A stretch of DNA of 64,000 bases from contig JAGGNK010008337.1 of assembly GCA_017590115.1 (NCBI GenBank), positions 7,679,609 to 7,743,608 of the forward strand, in the 5' to 3' direction. The stretch's first letter is position 1. Every line of letters starts with the position of its first letter. Shown here in pieces: positions 26,890 through 37,726 of this stretch. This DNA is from Montifringilla adamsi. Lineage: Eukaryota; Chordata; Aves; Passeriformes; Passeridae. The notes under the pieces are model-generated. The model did not search any database and was not told the DNA's origin. It worked only from the letters and a program-made list of their open reading frames with translations. The position numbers were made by a program, and so were the translations under genes.

Positions 26890-26947
26890 CATCAATGAGT
26901 TCTTCCTTTAATTTTGTTAACTCCTTCCTCATTTCATCTAAAATGTC
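26890..26947 (-). CDS. ENAH: ENAH exon, EVH2 coiled-coil segment
   Basis: 58 nt encoding DILDEMRKELTKLKEELID, the start of the right-handed coiled coil (EVH2 block C) through which Ena/VASP proteins form tetramers. Heptad/15-mer-type leucine spacing is visible. The acceptor is TTTTAG and the donor is G|GTAAGT. It is entered in phase 0 and left in phase 1, joining exactly to the last coding exon. The sequence matches the mammalian protein as I recall it. Confidence 0.95.
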
Positions 26948-28151
26948 CTAAAATGTGTCAGAGCATAAATAACAGATTAGCAAACAGGTCACTTTTGCCA
27001 CCTGTAAATTTCTGTGGAGAGAAATCCAGAATTATCCCACTACAATTCTTCCCATTAATCCTCAACCCTTCTGAGAAGCATAACCAACCCCTCAGCTTCC
27101 AAGTTAATCCTCAAAACCTAAGGCATCCCTAGAACATTATTGGTGCAGGTACAATGCAGAAAAACCAGTCCCTGGAAGTGCCACAAATTGATTCCTGTAG
27201 AACTTATGAGAGGAGAAGGGATAAGAATGAGAAAACTTTGCTACAGGTGAAATGTGATGTGGAATGCAAAAAAAGGAGCTCACTAAACACCACATGCCAA
27301 GGAACTATTCCAAGGGGGGGGAAAAAAGGTAATCAAGGTATCAAGGTCCCAGTCCCAGTGGAATGTGATGGAATGAAGACAGAGTGCTGTCCCTGTTTGC
27401 TGTTTTTTCCATCCTTTCCTAAAAGCTCCTCCAGAACCACTCACCAGGCCAGAAGCCACTCTAGAACTACCTGCTGAGCCAGGACCCAATCCAGAACCAA
27501 CCAAAACTGATGCATAAACCAACCTAAAGCCAACCACCACGTGGGGACATGGTCTAGAAGCAACTAAAAGTTGCTACCAAAGTAGAAGTGGCTCTAGAAT
27601 TACCCACTGAGCTGCAGCCTGCACCAGAATCTCTCTCCCCACTTGGGAATGGACCCATTGATCCAAACACCACCTCCTTCACCTCCAACTCCGTAACTCC
27701 CACAGGATTCCTCTGCTCTTGAACTGGAGGGCTGCACAAAATACAGCATCCCTGGGTGCTCTTCCACCACCAAACTTGTGACCACAGGTGCTCACATGTG
27801 ACATTAAAACATGGTGGTACTTGTTCTGCTAGGGCTGCCCCAAGAGCTTGCTGTTTGTTTGGATACAGAGAAGAGAAGGAAAGGTTTTCCAGGTAAACTG
27901 ATTTCCTGTGTGTGCTGCCTAATGCAAGAGCAGGAACTTTGGGAGAAACTAACGGGGCTGTCCAAGCCTCCATCCTACAGCTCCAGCTCCTAAGAATACC
28001 AACACATGCCTGGGCAAAACTAAAGACTAGTATTTACTAAATCATTAACTTTGCAACTGACTAACAAAACAGTTAAAAGTTGGTATGGGACAGCTGCAAG
28101 TCCTTATATCCAGCTTCCACAGCAACCTTTTTTAAAGCATTATGCACATAC
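26948..28151 (-). other. ENAH: ENAH intron
   Basis: The intron starts GTATGTGC and ends ATTTTAG. At about 27420-27600 there is a loosely repeated CCAGAACC/CTAGAA/CCAACC pattern that may be a decayed tandem repeat. No other feature is seen. Confidence 0.85.
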
Positions 28152-28230
28152 CTGCTTCAATCTGTCATAATCTAGACCTTCTGACTGTACTCCGTTGGCA
28201 CTGGGCTGTCCCGTTGGTGTAGATTTTGGT
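28152..28230 (-). CDS. ENAH: ENAH exon before the coiled coil
   Basis: 79 nt encoding PKSTPTGQPSANGVQSEG and then LDYDRLKQ. The acceptor is CTGCAG and the donor is CAG|GTATGT. The first base completes an arginine codon begun by the upstream exon, either exon 11 or exon 11a, and the exon ends in phase 0. The LDYDRLKQ motif leads directly into the EVH2 coiled coil. Confidence 0.95.
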
Positions 28231-31200
28231 CTGCAGCACAAAAACACATCCATGAGTTACTGGCTGCCCATTATTACAGGATACATAAGAGATTCTCCCA
28301 TCAAAATTGCTGATATTTGTCTAACAAAAACACAGTAAAAAATCAGAATGGAAAACAAAAAATGTGGGGAGTGGGAGGATGGGAAAAATCAAGCAGGCCC
28401 AAAATACCACACAGAATAGAAAGCAACACCCAAGAATGTTTTCCACACACTGGAAATATTAATTACCATAAGAGTTATTAGTTCAAAACAAGAACTTTCA
28501 AAGCAGCGGACAGATTTCACTGTCAGTGGTTTCTGACTTCTTCATAATGGGCATGAAAAGCTGAATGCCCACAAATGTCAAGCAGTTTCCTTTTTAAATT
28601 GCTTGCTCACTCAAAAGAGGGTCTCCCAAAGCAGCACTCCCTGACTAATGACTGCATCTTGATGCTGACTGTATGAATGCTGAGCAATCACCCTGGGGAT
28701 TTTCAACAGTTGACAGACCCAAGCAACATTATCCAAGTCCTCTGCAACCTCATTTGTTCCACCAGTTGCTTTCTAAAGCTACTGAAAGCAAATACTGTAA
28801 CAGCAGCAAGATTTATCAGGTGATATTTGAGAGGAAGTTCTAATGTTTTGGACTATGTCATATTTCATGTTTGCTTATGAAATACTCTCTTTTAGACATC
28901 AAAAACTTGCTTACCCAGATCACCTTGCATCTTTAACACAGATTCCAAAAGAAGGGCGTTTTCCTGCCTTTCCACTTCTCTTTCCTGATCCCCTCTTTCA
29001 TTCCAGGGCTAATTCAGATTCATGGACTTACTAGAGCTGTGAGCAGAGACAGAGCCTGGATGTTCACAGCATGAGTACCAAAAGAGTTCTCCCAAGAGGG
29101 AGGAAAGCTCTGATGTTCTCAAATATATTTTACATCTTGGCTAGCATTCTCCCTTCCTTACCTATAAAACTTCAAGCCAAAAAGAAGCTGTTGATAAAAC
29201 TCCTGACAATTCACCTCAAGGGGTTTCCCTGATGTTTAGAATTATCACAGTATGCTAATTTTAAGGGAGGGCAGAGTATAAAGTAGACTAAGCTGGGTCC
29301 TATTTCATTGCCCTTGCATGTGGCATCTTTGAACAAAATAGCCAGGCCTACACTCAGTGTGCCCCTTCAAAATTCCTACACAGGAGAAATTCATTCAGCA
29401 CTGCATTTTTCTGCACTTGTTACGTGGGGGTGCAGACAGATTTACTGCCACAAAGGTGGACAGGAACGAAAAAAAGACTTTATTTATTACTTTGTTTTAC
29501 AAAATCACTACCTTGAGCTTTCATGCATCTTCTCTTGCAAGACAGGAGTTTATCCATAAGGAAATTATCCCATTCTGCTGGTTTTGTTCAGTAAGAGCTG
29601 AATGAACCCCACACTAGGTTGTCCTGTTGGCTTTTCCAACCTGACAGGACTTGCTAACTGAAGAACACCACTCCAAGTGTGGCTCCAACAGAAAAGGGTG
29701 CACACATCAAAATGATGGTTTGGTACTTGTTCTTCCCTAGGGATCACAAACCTCAACTGTCACAGCTGTGAAGACTTAAGTCCACACAGTTTAAATGTAA
29801 GTTCCCAGAGAGAAATTGCTAATTACTAGTCTTGAAACACACCAAAATTAAACACACAATCCATCAAGTAAGACAGAAGATGAAATACTGAGTAACATGA
29901 TAGTAAAAGAAGCTGGAAAATAGAATTCACCTTGCAAACACCAGAGAACCTACTGTGTGCACTAATGCTATGAAGGCAAACCACAGTTTAGAATCTTTTA
30001 CAGAACTTTTTACATGTTACAGTGCTTAGTTCAGTATAGAAGAATTCCTTGCTCAAAAACATTCATCAGCTGAGATGTTTGGCCATTGCTGTTTCATCAG
30101 GTACCTGGTATTTAAAGAGTTACTTGCAGTTTGCACCTGAAATTGTGAGCCCTGACCTACTGCAGACAGAACAGCTGACTTTTTCAGGTAGTTCATGTAT
30201 AGTTTCTGATCATTTCCACTGACTATAGCTCTGTTCCCATACACTATGGCATGACAGCATTTATCCAACATGACTGAAAAATATCCTCTTAAATGCAGCT
30301 CCTGGCAATTGGTAACAGACACCTAGTGACTGCCTCAATGGAAAAACCCAACCAATAATATACTTTAATATTTTGTGAAAATTACTTATGAGTTTAATGT
30401 ATTAATAAGGTGACTTCAAAGAAAAGCTCTACACAAACTGACTGCTTCTTTTTCTTCTTATCTTTAGAATAAGAAGTCAGTTTTACCCACCATAACTATC
30501 TCTTATGGTGGGTAAAACTGTTGAAAATCTCCACAGGAAAGCTTCTTTATGAACACTGCCCCTCTATCTTGACAATGTGCTCCCTTTTTCCTTTCCAAAA
30601 TGCAAGACATTCTTAATTCAAACACTGAAGCACCATAATTAGCAAAATAGATAATTTCTAATCTCAGGACGATCTAGCTGCGTTCCTCCCCAAGCTATCC
30701 TATTTTTTTTTTCCTTTTTCAGCCTGAATGCAGTTGTCATTCAGGCAAACATTAACTACTGAAATTAAGTGAATAAAAACATCCCAGCTATGGGATCCCA
30801 AGGTGGCTAAAGAGCTCTCCCGTGTGGTTTTTCATAGCATTGCCTAACAGGACAGGGAGGGAAGCCTGACAGTCCCTGACACACCTTCAACCAAGCATGC
30901 AAAGGAAAGATCTTATTCATGCTAACATGCAGAATACACCACCCAAGATAAGTAGCTAAAAGGGGAACTTTTCGTACAAAAAGATTAAGTAATCACCACA
31001 ATGAGTGCCTTCATGAGAAACACAGCTGGAATTTGACTCAGTAATTCTGAAGGGCTCTGGAACACATTTACCTCTGGAAAGCTCTCAAAGCCTGAAGGGT
31101 TTCAATGTCAGTACTTTATGACCACTAGAGAGGGAAACTTAAGATCTCCAGCAAAAAAATACACATGATGTTAACCAACTTGTGGATATGTTCCAAGTAG

Positions 31201-31617
31201 AAACATTCATTTATGTTTACAAAGTCTTTAAACAAAAAGCAGATGTGAAAACACACCTAGAAAATGAATTCCTGTTCCTCTGTATCTAAACTTACAGTTT
31301 TGAAAACCTGCTTCCTAAACACTGCAAATGGTCCACTAAATCCTGGCATATTCAAGAGGAATTTGTACCTTTGCAGGTGGAGACTGCCAGAAAACCAGTA
31401 TTTTATAGGAATTCATACCTGGTTCTTAAGCCATCTCAATTTGCCTTTGACAGCATCTGCTTTTAACCAGTCCAAAAGTGGGCTCAACTGGACAAACAGA
31501 ATGTGGAGGAGGAACCTGGTGGTGGCATGTGGTGATTACCAACCCATGTAGAAAAAGTCCAACCCTGAACGGGTCAGAGGGGTTATTAGGAAGTCTCAAA
31601 TCCCAACAGGATGATAC
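28231..31617 (-). other. ENAH: ENAH intron between exon 11a and the next exon
   Basis: 3.4 kb bounded by GTATCATCC and GTGCTGCAG on the minus strand. It includes a perfect 18-bp inverted repeat at 30478-30520. No other coding segment is supported. Confidence 0.8.
30478..30520. repeat. Perfect 18-bp hairpin
   Basis: Arms 30478-30495 and 30503-30520 are exact reverse complements, CAGTTTTACCCACCATAA and its complement, around a 7-base spacer. It lies in an ENAH intron. It resembles neither a known avian MITE nor a microRNA precursor I can name, since the stem is short for a pre-miRNA. Confidence 0.95.
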
Positions 31618-31680
31618 CTGTTTAATGAATCATAGAACCTGTTTTCAGAAGCAAGCAGATTTTTCCATGGAGATTCCCGT
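31618..31680 (-). CDS. ENAH: ENAH alternative exon 11a (63 nt)
   Basis: The minus strand carries a 63-nt segment flanked by a pyrimidine tract plus TAGTAG and by ACAG|GTATCA. Inserted between exons 11 and 12 it adds 21 residues in frame (phase 2 in and out), reading RESPWKNLLASENRFYDSLN before a restored arginine. Mammalian exon 11a is also 63 nt and reads, from memory, RDSPRKNQIVFDNRSYDSLH. The RxSPxKN start and the NRxYDSL core are shared while the middle has diverged. In mammals this exon is included in epithelial cells by ESRP splicing factors and skipped in invasive or mesenchymal cells. The acceptor is tandem (NAGNAG), so one extra serine is possible. Confidence 0.85.
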
Positions 31681-34089
31681 CTACTAGGGGGAGAAACACT
31701 ACCTTTAAAAGCTATTATAGGTCTTCATTTTGTTCAGTTTCAGCACCTTAAACACCATGGGATTTCAGTAGATTCAAGAGTTCTACTTGCATGTTCAGGA
31801 AATATTAAAAGCCCACAGCTTAAGTCTTCTCTGTTTGCTCCAAAAAGCAAAGGCCTGAATTTAGACAGGACACTAACTTGTTTTACAATACTCAATATTC
31901 ACTCTAAATAACAACATCTTCTACCTCTGTGGAAGCTCTGAAGAGAAAATTTTGCTGACTTGCCAGTTTCTTTAGTGTGCTTTGCTTAATCCCTGTGAGT
32001 GACTCACATCCTCCCTGCAGAGGTCAGGAGCAGCTCTCCAGCCCTACCAGGTGAAAGAAATCCCCTCCTGGCAAACACAGTGTTAGTGTTCCAAACTGCA
32101 GCTCCCCTTGACTAAACAAAGCTAGTTTAACAAGCTGCTTGCTAAGAGAGACTTGGCAAGTTGGCAAATGCAGAGAGTTAAGAAAAATACAAAGATACTC
32201 AAGAGAGACTTCTTCTAACAGCTTCTCTTTCTGTGAAATTTTCCTCATCCTGGCAGAGCAAGCCGTCAACACTGACTAGAAAATTGTATCAGCAGGCCTA
32301 AAGTATGTGCTATGGCACCTTCCTGCAGGTTATGACAGCACTGGGAAAGAATACTGACGTTAAATAAACACAGAATTCTTGTTTTGGATTAGAGTATATA
32401 CCCAGGGAAGCTCACATCAAGATAAATTCTATCTGCATTTTCCACTGGCTGAATGAAGACAAAAGCTTGATGGAGAGAGTGCCCCAATAAATCTAAGAGA
32501 TATCTTAAAAATCCTCTGTACTCCTCTAGGTCAGGAAACATTTTTAAACAGATCTCAGCAACCTCTGAATTTCACCAGCTGGAAAAAGATCAGAGAAACT
32601 GGAAGTATGAAACAGTTTACAAAAACCTACTGCTGGTAGGGGCTGGTAGAAGAATCAAGACTTCAGAACATCCCAGACTCCCCAAAAGACTCAGATATCC
32701 AGAGTTGCCCTACTTATTAATCCCTTTACCCTATGGATAAACAATTTGAGCAAAGTATCTACAGCCACAGGGCCGGGTGAGCATCTGCCTCACACAATAT
32801 GAACTCTAAAATGCTCTTTAGGATTCCTTACACCAATTATTTCTGTAACAAGTTCCCCCTCAATGCCACATTTTGAAGCAGATCAAAGTATCAGCACAAG
32901 AGACCTTGATCAAAGCAGGTCAGACCTCCTGGGAAGAGGGGGGAGAGGGCAGGGGAAAGCCAAGGCCAAAGGTGATGCAGTATTTTATTACACTGACAGA
33001 GCAGCAGAGAGAACATCACCACCAATGGCACCTGCTGCTTGACAAAAAACAAAGCAAGCAACCAGGAGCAAGGCTGCAGACACCTCAAACTCCTGGATTT
33101 ATTCTAAAGGAGAGAAAGACACAGAGTGTTTAGTGTTGCATTTCAGAACTGAAGACCCCAAGGGCAACCCCAACTACGAGTGAGGCCACTCAGAGAACAA
33201 TTGTTTTTAATACTCTGATCGCCCAATCTTCTGTAGCTGTTTCCAACAGGCAGATTTTAATGGGAATTCAAGTAATTTCAAACCCAGCATTCCCAAGTTG
33301 AACATGTTCTCTTATTTTCTCTCAAGAAATTCAGGTAACTTCCTGAGATTATCAGGGGTCAGAGCCCTTTAACCTCTGTGTACACAATACACAGGAATGC
33401 TAAATGAACCACAAGCCTTTTATTTAAAGTAAATGACAATTAAATACACCTCCAAAAACTGGCTAAAGCAGCCTTTTCACTTACTGAAAATGCCTTCCAA
33501 AACACTCCCTGCCTATCAGAGTTCCAGCTGACAAGTTACCAAAGACTGGCTGATGCACTGAAGGATGTAAAGCATTTCTATACTTCTTTAGGATGGACTT
33601 TCTTAGACTGGTACAAGAGCTACTGAAAATTGTCACAGAGTCAAATCTTACCAAGATAACTTAAATATCCACAAAGGCATTCTGTGAGTGGCAGAGAAAT
33701 AGAAAAAAACCCTATTCTCTAAATTTACTACTGAACATACGAACTGCAGCACTGAATTTGGTTTCACCTTGCAGGAAATTTCAGACTTCAAATAAAAAAT
33801 TAAACATTGCTGTAGGCAAATATAGACATTATTAATTCAAATTATACACCAGCCATTGTTAAAAGAAACTTTTTTGGGTAAAACTTTTGCTTTTGCTGTC
33901 AAAAATTTCTCTTATTAGCATTCTCCAAAAGTAACTCTTCATTGCTACTTAAAACTGCAAAAAGCAGTTTCACAGCAGCAATTTTAAACCCAGAAAGGTG
34001 ATCTTTACTATTTCTAGTCCAGTATCTTCAGCAGCATGTGCAACAAGAACAAATGCAAGGAAAAAGCAGCTGGTACAAAAGGGGAGTAC
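31681..34089 (-). other. ENAH: ENAH intron between exons 11 and 11a
   Basis: 2.4 kb starting GTACTCCCC. No recognised features apart from the exon-proximal splice signals. Confidence 0.8.
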
Positions 34090-34156
34090 CTGGAAATAAC
34101 AGGTGACTTGCTTCCATTCACTGTATTTGTCCTTTCCCAAGGCTTTCTTGTTAGTT
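34090..34156 (-). CDS. ENAH: ENAH exon 11 (EVH2, F-actin-binding side)
   Basis: 67 nt encoding (E)LTRKPWERTNTVNGSKSPV followed by ISR. This nearly matches the mammalian sequence PTRKPWERTNTMNGSKSPV that I remember. It is the conserved KPWERT block in EVH2, and SKSP is a likely phosphorylatable serine context. The acceptor is TTTCCAG and the donor is CAG|GTACTC. It is entered in phase 1 and left in phase 2, so it can join exon 11a or skip to the next exon with the same frame. Confidence 0.95.
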
Positions 34157-36262
34157 CTGGAAAACAGAGTGAGGAGATGAAAAATTGTCTTTTTCTATCC
34201 ACTGTGTCATTTATGTGAGGGAACTTCAAGCATCTGGCAACTCAAGTCAACTGCTTGGTGTTTTGCTCTTTTTACTACATTGCTTTAGCTCTTTTACATT
34301 AAGCTACCTCTTGTTGTATTCATCTGTGAATGCATCAAGTGAGAGCATCGTGAAGTGTCACTGGTCTCACAGACACTGTAAATGCCATTTGATTCTTTAT
34401 CCAGCTAGGAGAAGGTCTGCCTATACTTTATAGGCATTGGATTTATTTATAGGTATTTATAGGTATTGGATGGCTTCAGTTGTGAAACATGGAATTCTGT
34501 AACCAGTTAGCTGCAAACACTTGAGGAATAGGTTTCTAAGCTAAAGGAGTTTTCCTGAACCCTTAATGACAGAAAATTATTTCAGTGATGTGCCAGCAGA
34601 CACAACCTGACACAACTAGAGTATCTTTCAGCAACAAGAAAGAAGGTTCATTCCTCACAATCTGCACAAGTTAAAATAGCCTTTCTGTAGTGTGGATTGT
34701 TGTTACTTGCTATCATTACTTACTCAGGACTTCAGTGTGCCAGTGATCTTATCAGTCTTCACTTCAGATTTGCAGTTTGTTTGGTCTGCTCCCTTTCTTT
34801 CATACTGCTTAGCTCTGCTAAGCTGGGCAAGCAGAGAGGCAGAAAGGCCTTTCAGAGTCTCTTATTGACCAGAAAATTCCCTGGGATGCAGGTGGATACT
34901 GAGAATATCTAAATTGCAAAAATCTGCCAGCACAGCCTGTAACCCAGCCAAGTACAGGTTATTTATGCTAGTAATAAGCCTTGAACTTAATTTTATACAC
35001 CAGTCTTCAGGACTTGTCCTGCCATAGGAGTTATTTTAGCAGGATTTTAGCTATATCTGCAAAACTGAGAAACTTCTGCTATGGCTGCAGCTTGCTCAAG
35101 GATGCTAAGCATTCCTCTTAAAATGCTTTAAAGACCTGTTCCAGTGATGAGGCTCAGCATTACCAGAGCATCTCACAGCCAGAAACAAAGAAGATTTCTC
35201 AACTGGAAGGGAATGGCCTAATTCTGAATGCATTTGACATTTTAACAGGTTTGATGAGGCTTCTTATCATCACCAATTAAAGGAACCACTTCCACTGGTT
35301 TTAATTCCCTTCTATTTGGGCCTATATTATCAGAAGTGTTCCAAAAGCAATCATTTTCCCAAGGCTAATGCCCTTTCTGTTTATCAGAATGTGTTTAACA
35401 GAATGAAGCAGACTCTCTTAAAAGAAGAGGAAAAAAAGGGGTGTGTGTGTGAGAACCTTGATTTGTGTGATGTCATTTATTTCCTTGCAGTCTGACTTCT
35501 CTAGATGAGTGCCTGTATCTCAATACTAAGTTTGCCAGTTATTTCCACCTGGACACACAACTCCTAGCACTCCTTTTTATTCCCCAACCAGGTGTCACCT
35601 GGGTTTTGTTCACACTACAGCAATGGTTTTCAGTATTAAGGTCTGCACATCATCAAGTGGTTGAATCATCTAGAGGAGAAGTGCACACATGGGCAAGCAA
35701 TCAGCAGAGGAAGCTGGAACGGACTGAAAGCTGGTGTATTCATTATCCAGTTACTTCGTTTCTGCTTCCACTGCCTTTTGGGATGACAGACTGCAGGGTT
35801 ATATGGCACAGCCCCCTCCTTTTGCAGGTATGTACTGAGAGGTGGCCAGGGAAACTGAGGGTACAGCAAGGTACTACTACAGGACAGGAAAAGAAAGTCT
35901 TGAGTGTCTCTTGAGAGACAACAATTTACAGTATGAATACATATTCATGCTGACAGTACCTCTGCAGAATGTGTAAGTTTTCCTTACTGACTGCAGCAGA
36001 GGTGTTGGCTACACAGCTCCAAACCCTGCCTCTTCAGCAGAGGGATCATGGGCAAAGAATTTCAGCACTCTGCATTTATATTCTTTATTCACTTATGTTC
36101 TTTTTATCCATCATCTTCTGAACCCGGACCCATTCTACAGCAAAACCCCAGCTGTAATCATGGGAGAAGCGGCAGGCTCCAAAATCCAGCAGAGCTGACA
36201 GAGATTTGTCACTAGATTTCAGCATTACAGAGACCCAGAGTTCACAAACCTGAGCTACTTAC
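34157..36262 (-). other. ENAH: ENAH intron
   Basis: 2.1 kb starting GTAAGTAGC and ending GTTTTCCAG. It contains a short imperfect TTTATAGG(C/T)ATT direct repeat near 34428-34470. No other feature is seen. Confidence 0.8.
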
Positions 36263-36311
36263 CAGGTGTGCTTGTTGAAGAAACCTTAGAAGATGAAGAC
36301 TCTGATTCTTC
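36263..36311 (-). CDS. ENAH: ENAH short Ser-rich exon
   Basis: 49 nt encoding EESESSSSKVSSTSTP. The mammalian counterpart as I recall it is EDSEPVTSKASSTSTP. It is a flexible Ser/Thr-rich linker between the actin-binding parts of EVH2. The acceptor is AATCAG and the donor is CTG|GTAAGT. It is entered in phase 0 and left in phase 1. Confidence 0.9.
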
Positions 36312-36597
36312 CTGATTAAAATGGAGAAGAGAGGGAATAGGGAGAGAGGAGGGAAGGAGAAAAATAATCTTTATAATCTGTTGGATTCACAAGAATCAAT
36401 CTCAACTATTTAAATATTTCAGTTTCTATATATATATATATAAAATGGTTCTGCTCAACTGTATACAGAAAATGAGCAAGCACTTCAGAGAGTAGTGGTT
36501 ATACAGTAAAGTATAAATAATCTCTTGTACATCACTGGAATCTCTCTGATAATACTTGTACTGAGTAATGTGAATCAGATAAAATTTCTCAACTCAC
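36312..36597 (-). other. ENAH: ENAH short intron
   Basis: 286 bp, GTGAGTTG to TTAATCAG. It contains a (TA)n microsatellite at about 36424-36442. Confidence 0.85.
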
Positions 36598-36652
36598 AGC
36601 TTTATCTTCTTTCTGCTCTGGTTCTGTTGATCCCTTTTCAGCAATTCTTCTC
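36598..36652 (-). CDS. ENAH: ENAH exon with RRIAEKG motif
   Basis: 55 nt encoding (R)RRIAEKGSTEPEQKEDKA. With the end of the preceding exon it makes the basic ARRRRIAEKG stretch that follows the LMEEMSALL actin-binding motif in EVH2. The acceptor is CTTACAG and the donor is GCT|GTGAGT. It is entered in phase 2 and left in phase 0. Confidence 0.93.
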
Positions 36653-37035
36653 CTGTAAGCAGAGGCAAAAGTTACCAAGCTCATCATGGCTTTAAGATGG
36701 AAGAATGTTGTTTACTGCAATTAAAGACTTATACAGCCTCATGAAAATTAAGTGTTTTAAGAAGTACTTTCAAAACACCTTCAAAGGCAAAGCCCTCCTG
36801 CCAAAGCAACAGTGCAATTTGAAATCTGCATGCCCTCCCTTACTGCTGCACAAAGGCTTACACAGAAGTACTGGATTACACTCAAATAAAAATGGCTATT
36901 GATGAAACATGATCAGCTTCCCAAAGCAACCACGAGCTGCTCTCCACCTGATCCTCAGCCAGCTGCAAGCAGGCACCCCAAACCCCACCTGTGTGATGAC
37001 TAAGCAGCTGGAGCAGAGCAGGACCAGCTCCTCAC
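36653..37035 (-). other. ENAH: ENAH short intron
   Basis: 383 bp, GTGAGGAGC to CTTACAG, without recognised content. Confidence 0.85.
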
Positions 37036-37172
37036 CTCCTGGCCAGCAGGGCACTCATTTCTTCCATCAACCCACTGCCGCCCAAGGGAAGGGGTCCATT
37101 TCCACGGCCACCGTCTGTTTTGGATGAAGCGGAGCCTCCTCCTCCTCCACTCGAACTGGAGGAGTCTTCACC
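37036..37172 (-). CDS. ENAH: ENAH exon with EVH2 F-actin-binding helix
   Basis: 137 nt. The second half, NGPLPLGGSGLMEEMSALLA, is the near-invariant F-actin-binding segment of Mena. The first half reads GEDSSSSSGGGGGSASSKTD, a serine/glycine run where I remember mammalian Mena having a less repetitive MEDTSFPSGGN-type sequence. The acceptor is CTGAAG and the donor is AGGAG|GTGAGG. It is entered in phase 0 and left in phase 2. Confidence 0.95.
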
Positions 37173-37418
37173 CTTCAGAGCACACAAAAAGACAGCAGAT
37201 GTGCCAACAGAACGAGAGCTGACTTCATGAAACCAACAAAGCTCACGTGCAAGAAAGGCACAAGTGCATAAAGAACGGCACGGGCTGGCAGCACATCCTG
37301 TGATGCTTTTTTCTTCGTGAATTAAGCCTACCCCCAATGCCTCGATCCTGCTGTTGACCTTGAACAAAGGTTAGAAGCGGGGACAGGAACGGGAAAAAGA
37401 AACCGGAGTTATATTTAC
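37173..37418 (-). other. ENAH: ENAH short intron
   Basis: 246 bp, GTAAATATAAC to CTCTGAAG. No other content is seen. Confidence 0.9.
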
Positions 37419-37726
37419 CCGTGAGACTTTCCTAAGTTTGGCTCCAGCAAGCGCAGCTGCTAGTCCAGTTAAAGGGCGATTATCCTCGGACACGAATCCC
37501 GCTGAAAATCCAGAGGCTGGCAGGGGGGGAGCCGGAGGTGGCAGGGGAACGGGAGGGGCCTGGCTGGGCAGCGGAGGAGGCGGCGGCGGCGGCGGGGGAG
37601 GCCCCGAAGGTGGCAGTGGAGGAGGTGGTGGAGGGCCAGGAGGAGGTGGGGCTGCTACTGAAGACTGAGCTGGGCCAGGGGGCAGGGGAGGTGGAGGAGG
37701 AGGTGCAGGTGGTCCTTGGACAACAC
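37419..37726 (-). CDS. ENAH: ENAH proline-rich core and G-actin-binding exon
   Basis: 308 nt. It starts VVQGPPAPPPPPPLPPGP and contains several further P5-P9L clusters (including GPPPPPPLPP and GPPPPPPPPPLP). These are the profilin and SH3/WW docking sites of Mena. It ends with SEDNRPLTGLAAALAGAKL and RKVSR, the G-actin-binding (GAB, thymosin-like) motif that opens EVH2. The acceptor is CACTAG and the donor is CGG|GTAAAT. It is entered in phase 1 and left in phase 0. The (CCG)n stretch encoding proline makes part of the exon very GC-rich. Family knowledge: profilin-actin bound to the proline core is handed to the barbed end via GAB. Confidence 0.96.

Noticed and set aside
27420..27600. CCAGAACC/CTAGAA pattern in an ENAH intron as a satellite
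   Set aside because: The units are irregular in length and sequence and no clear period could be set, so it was only mentioned as a possible decayed repeat.
31478..31687. Plus-strand frame over exon 11a
   Set aside because: Exon 11a reads on the minus strand with correct phase and splice sites. The plus frame is a shadow.
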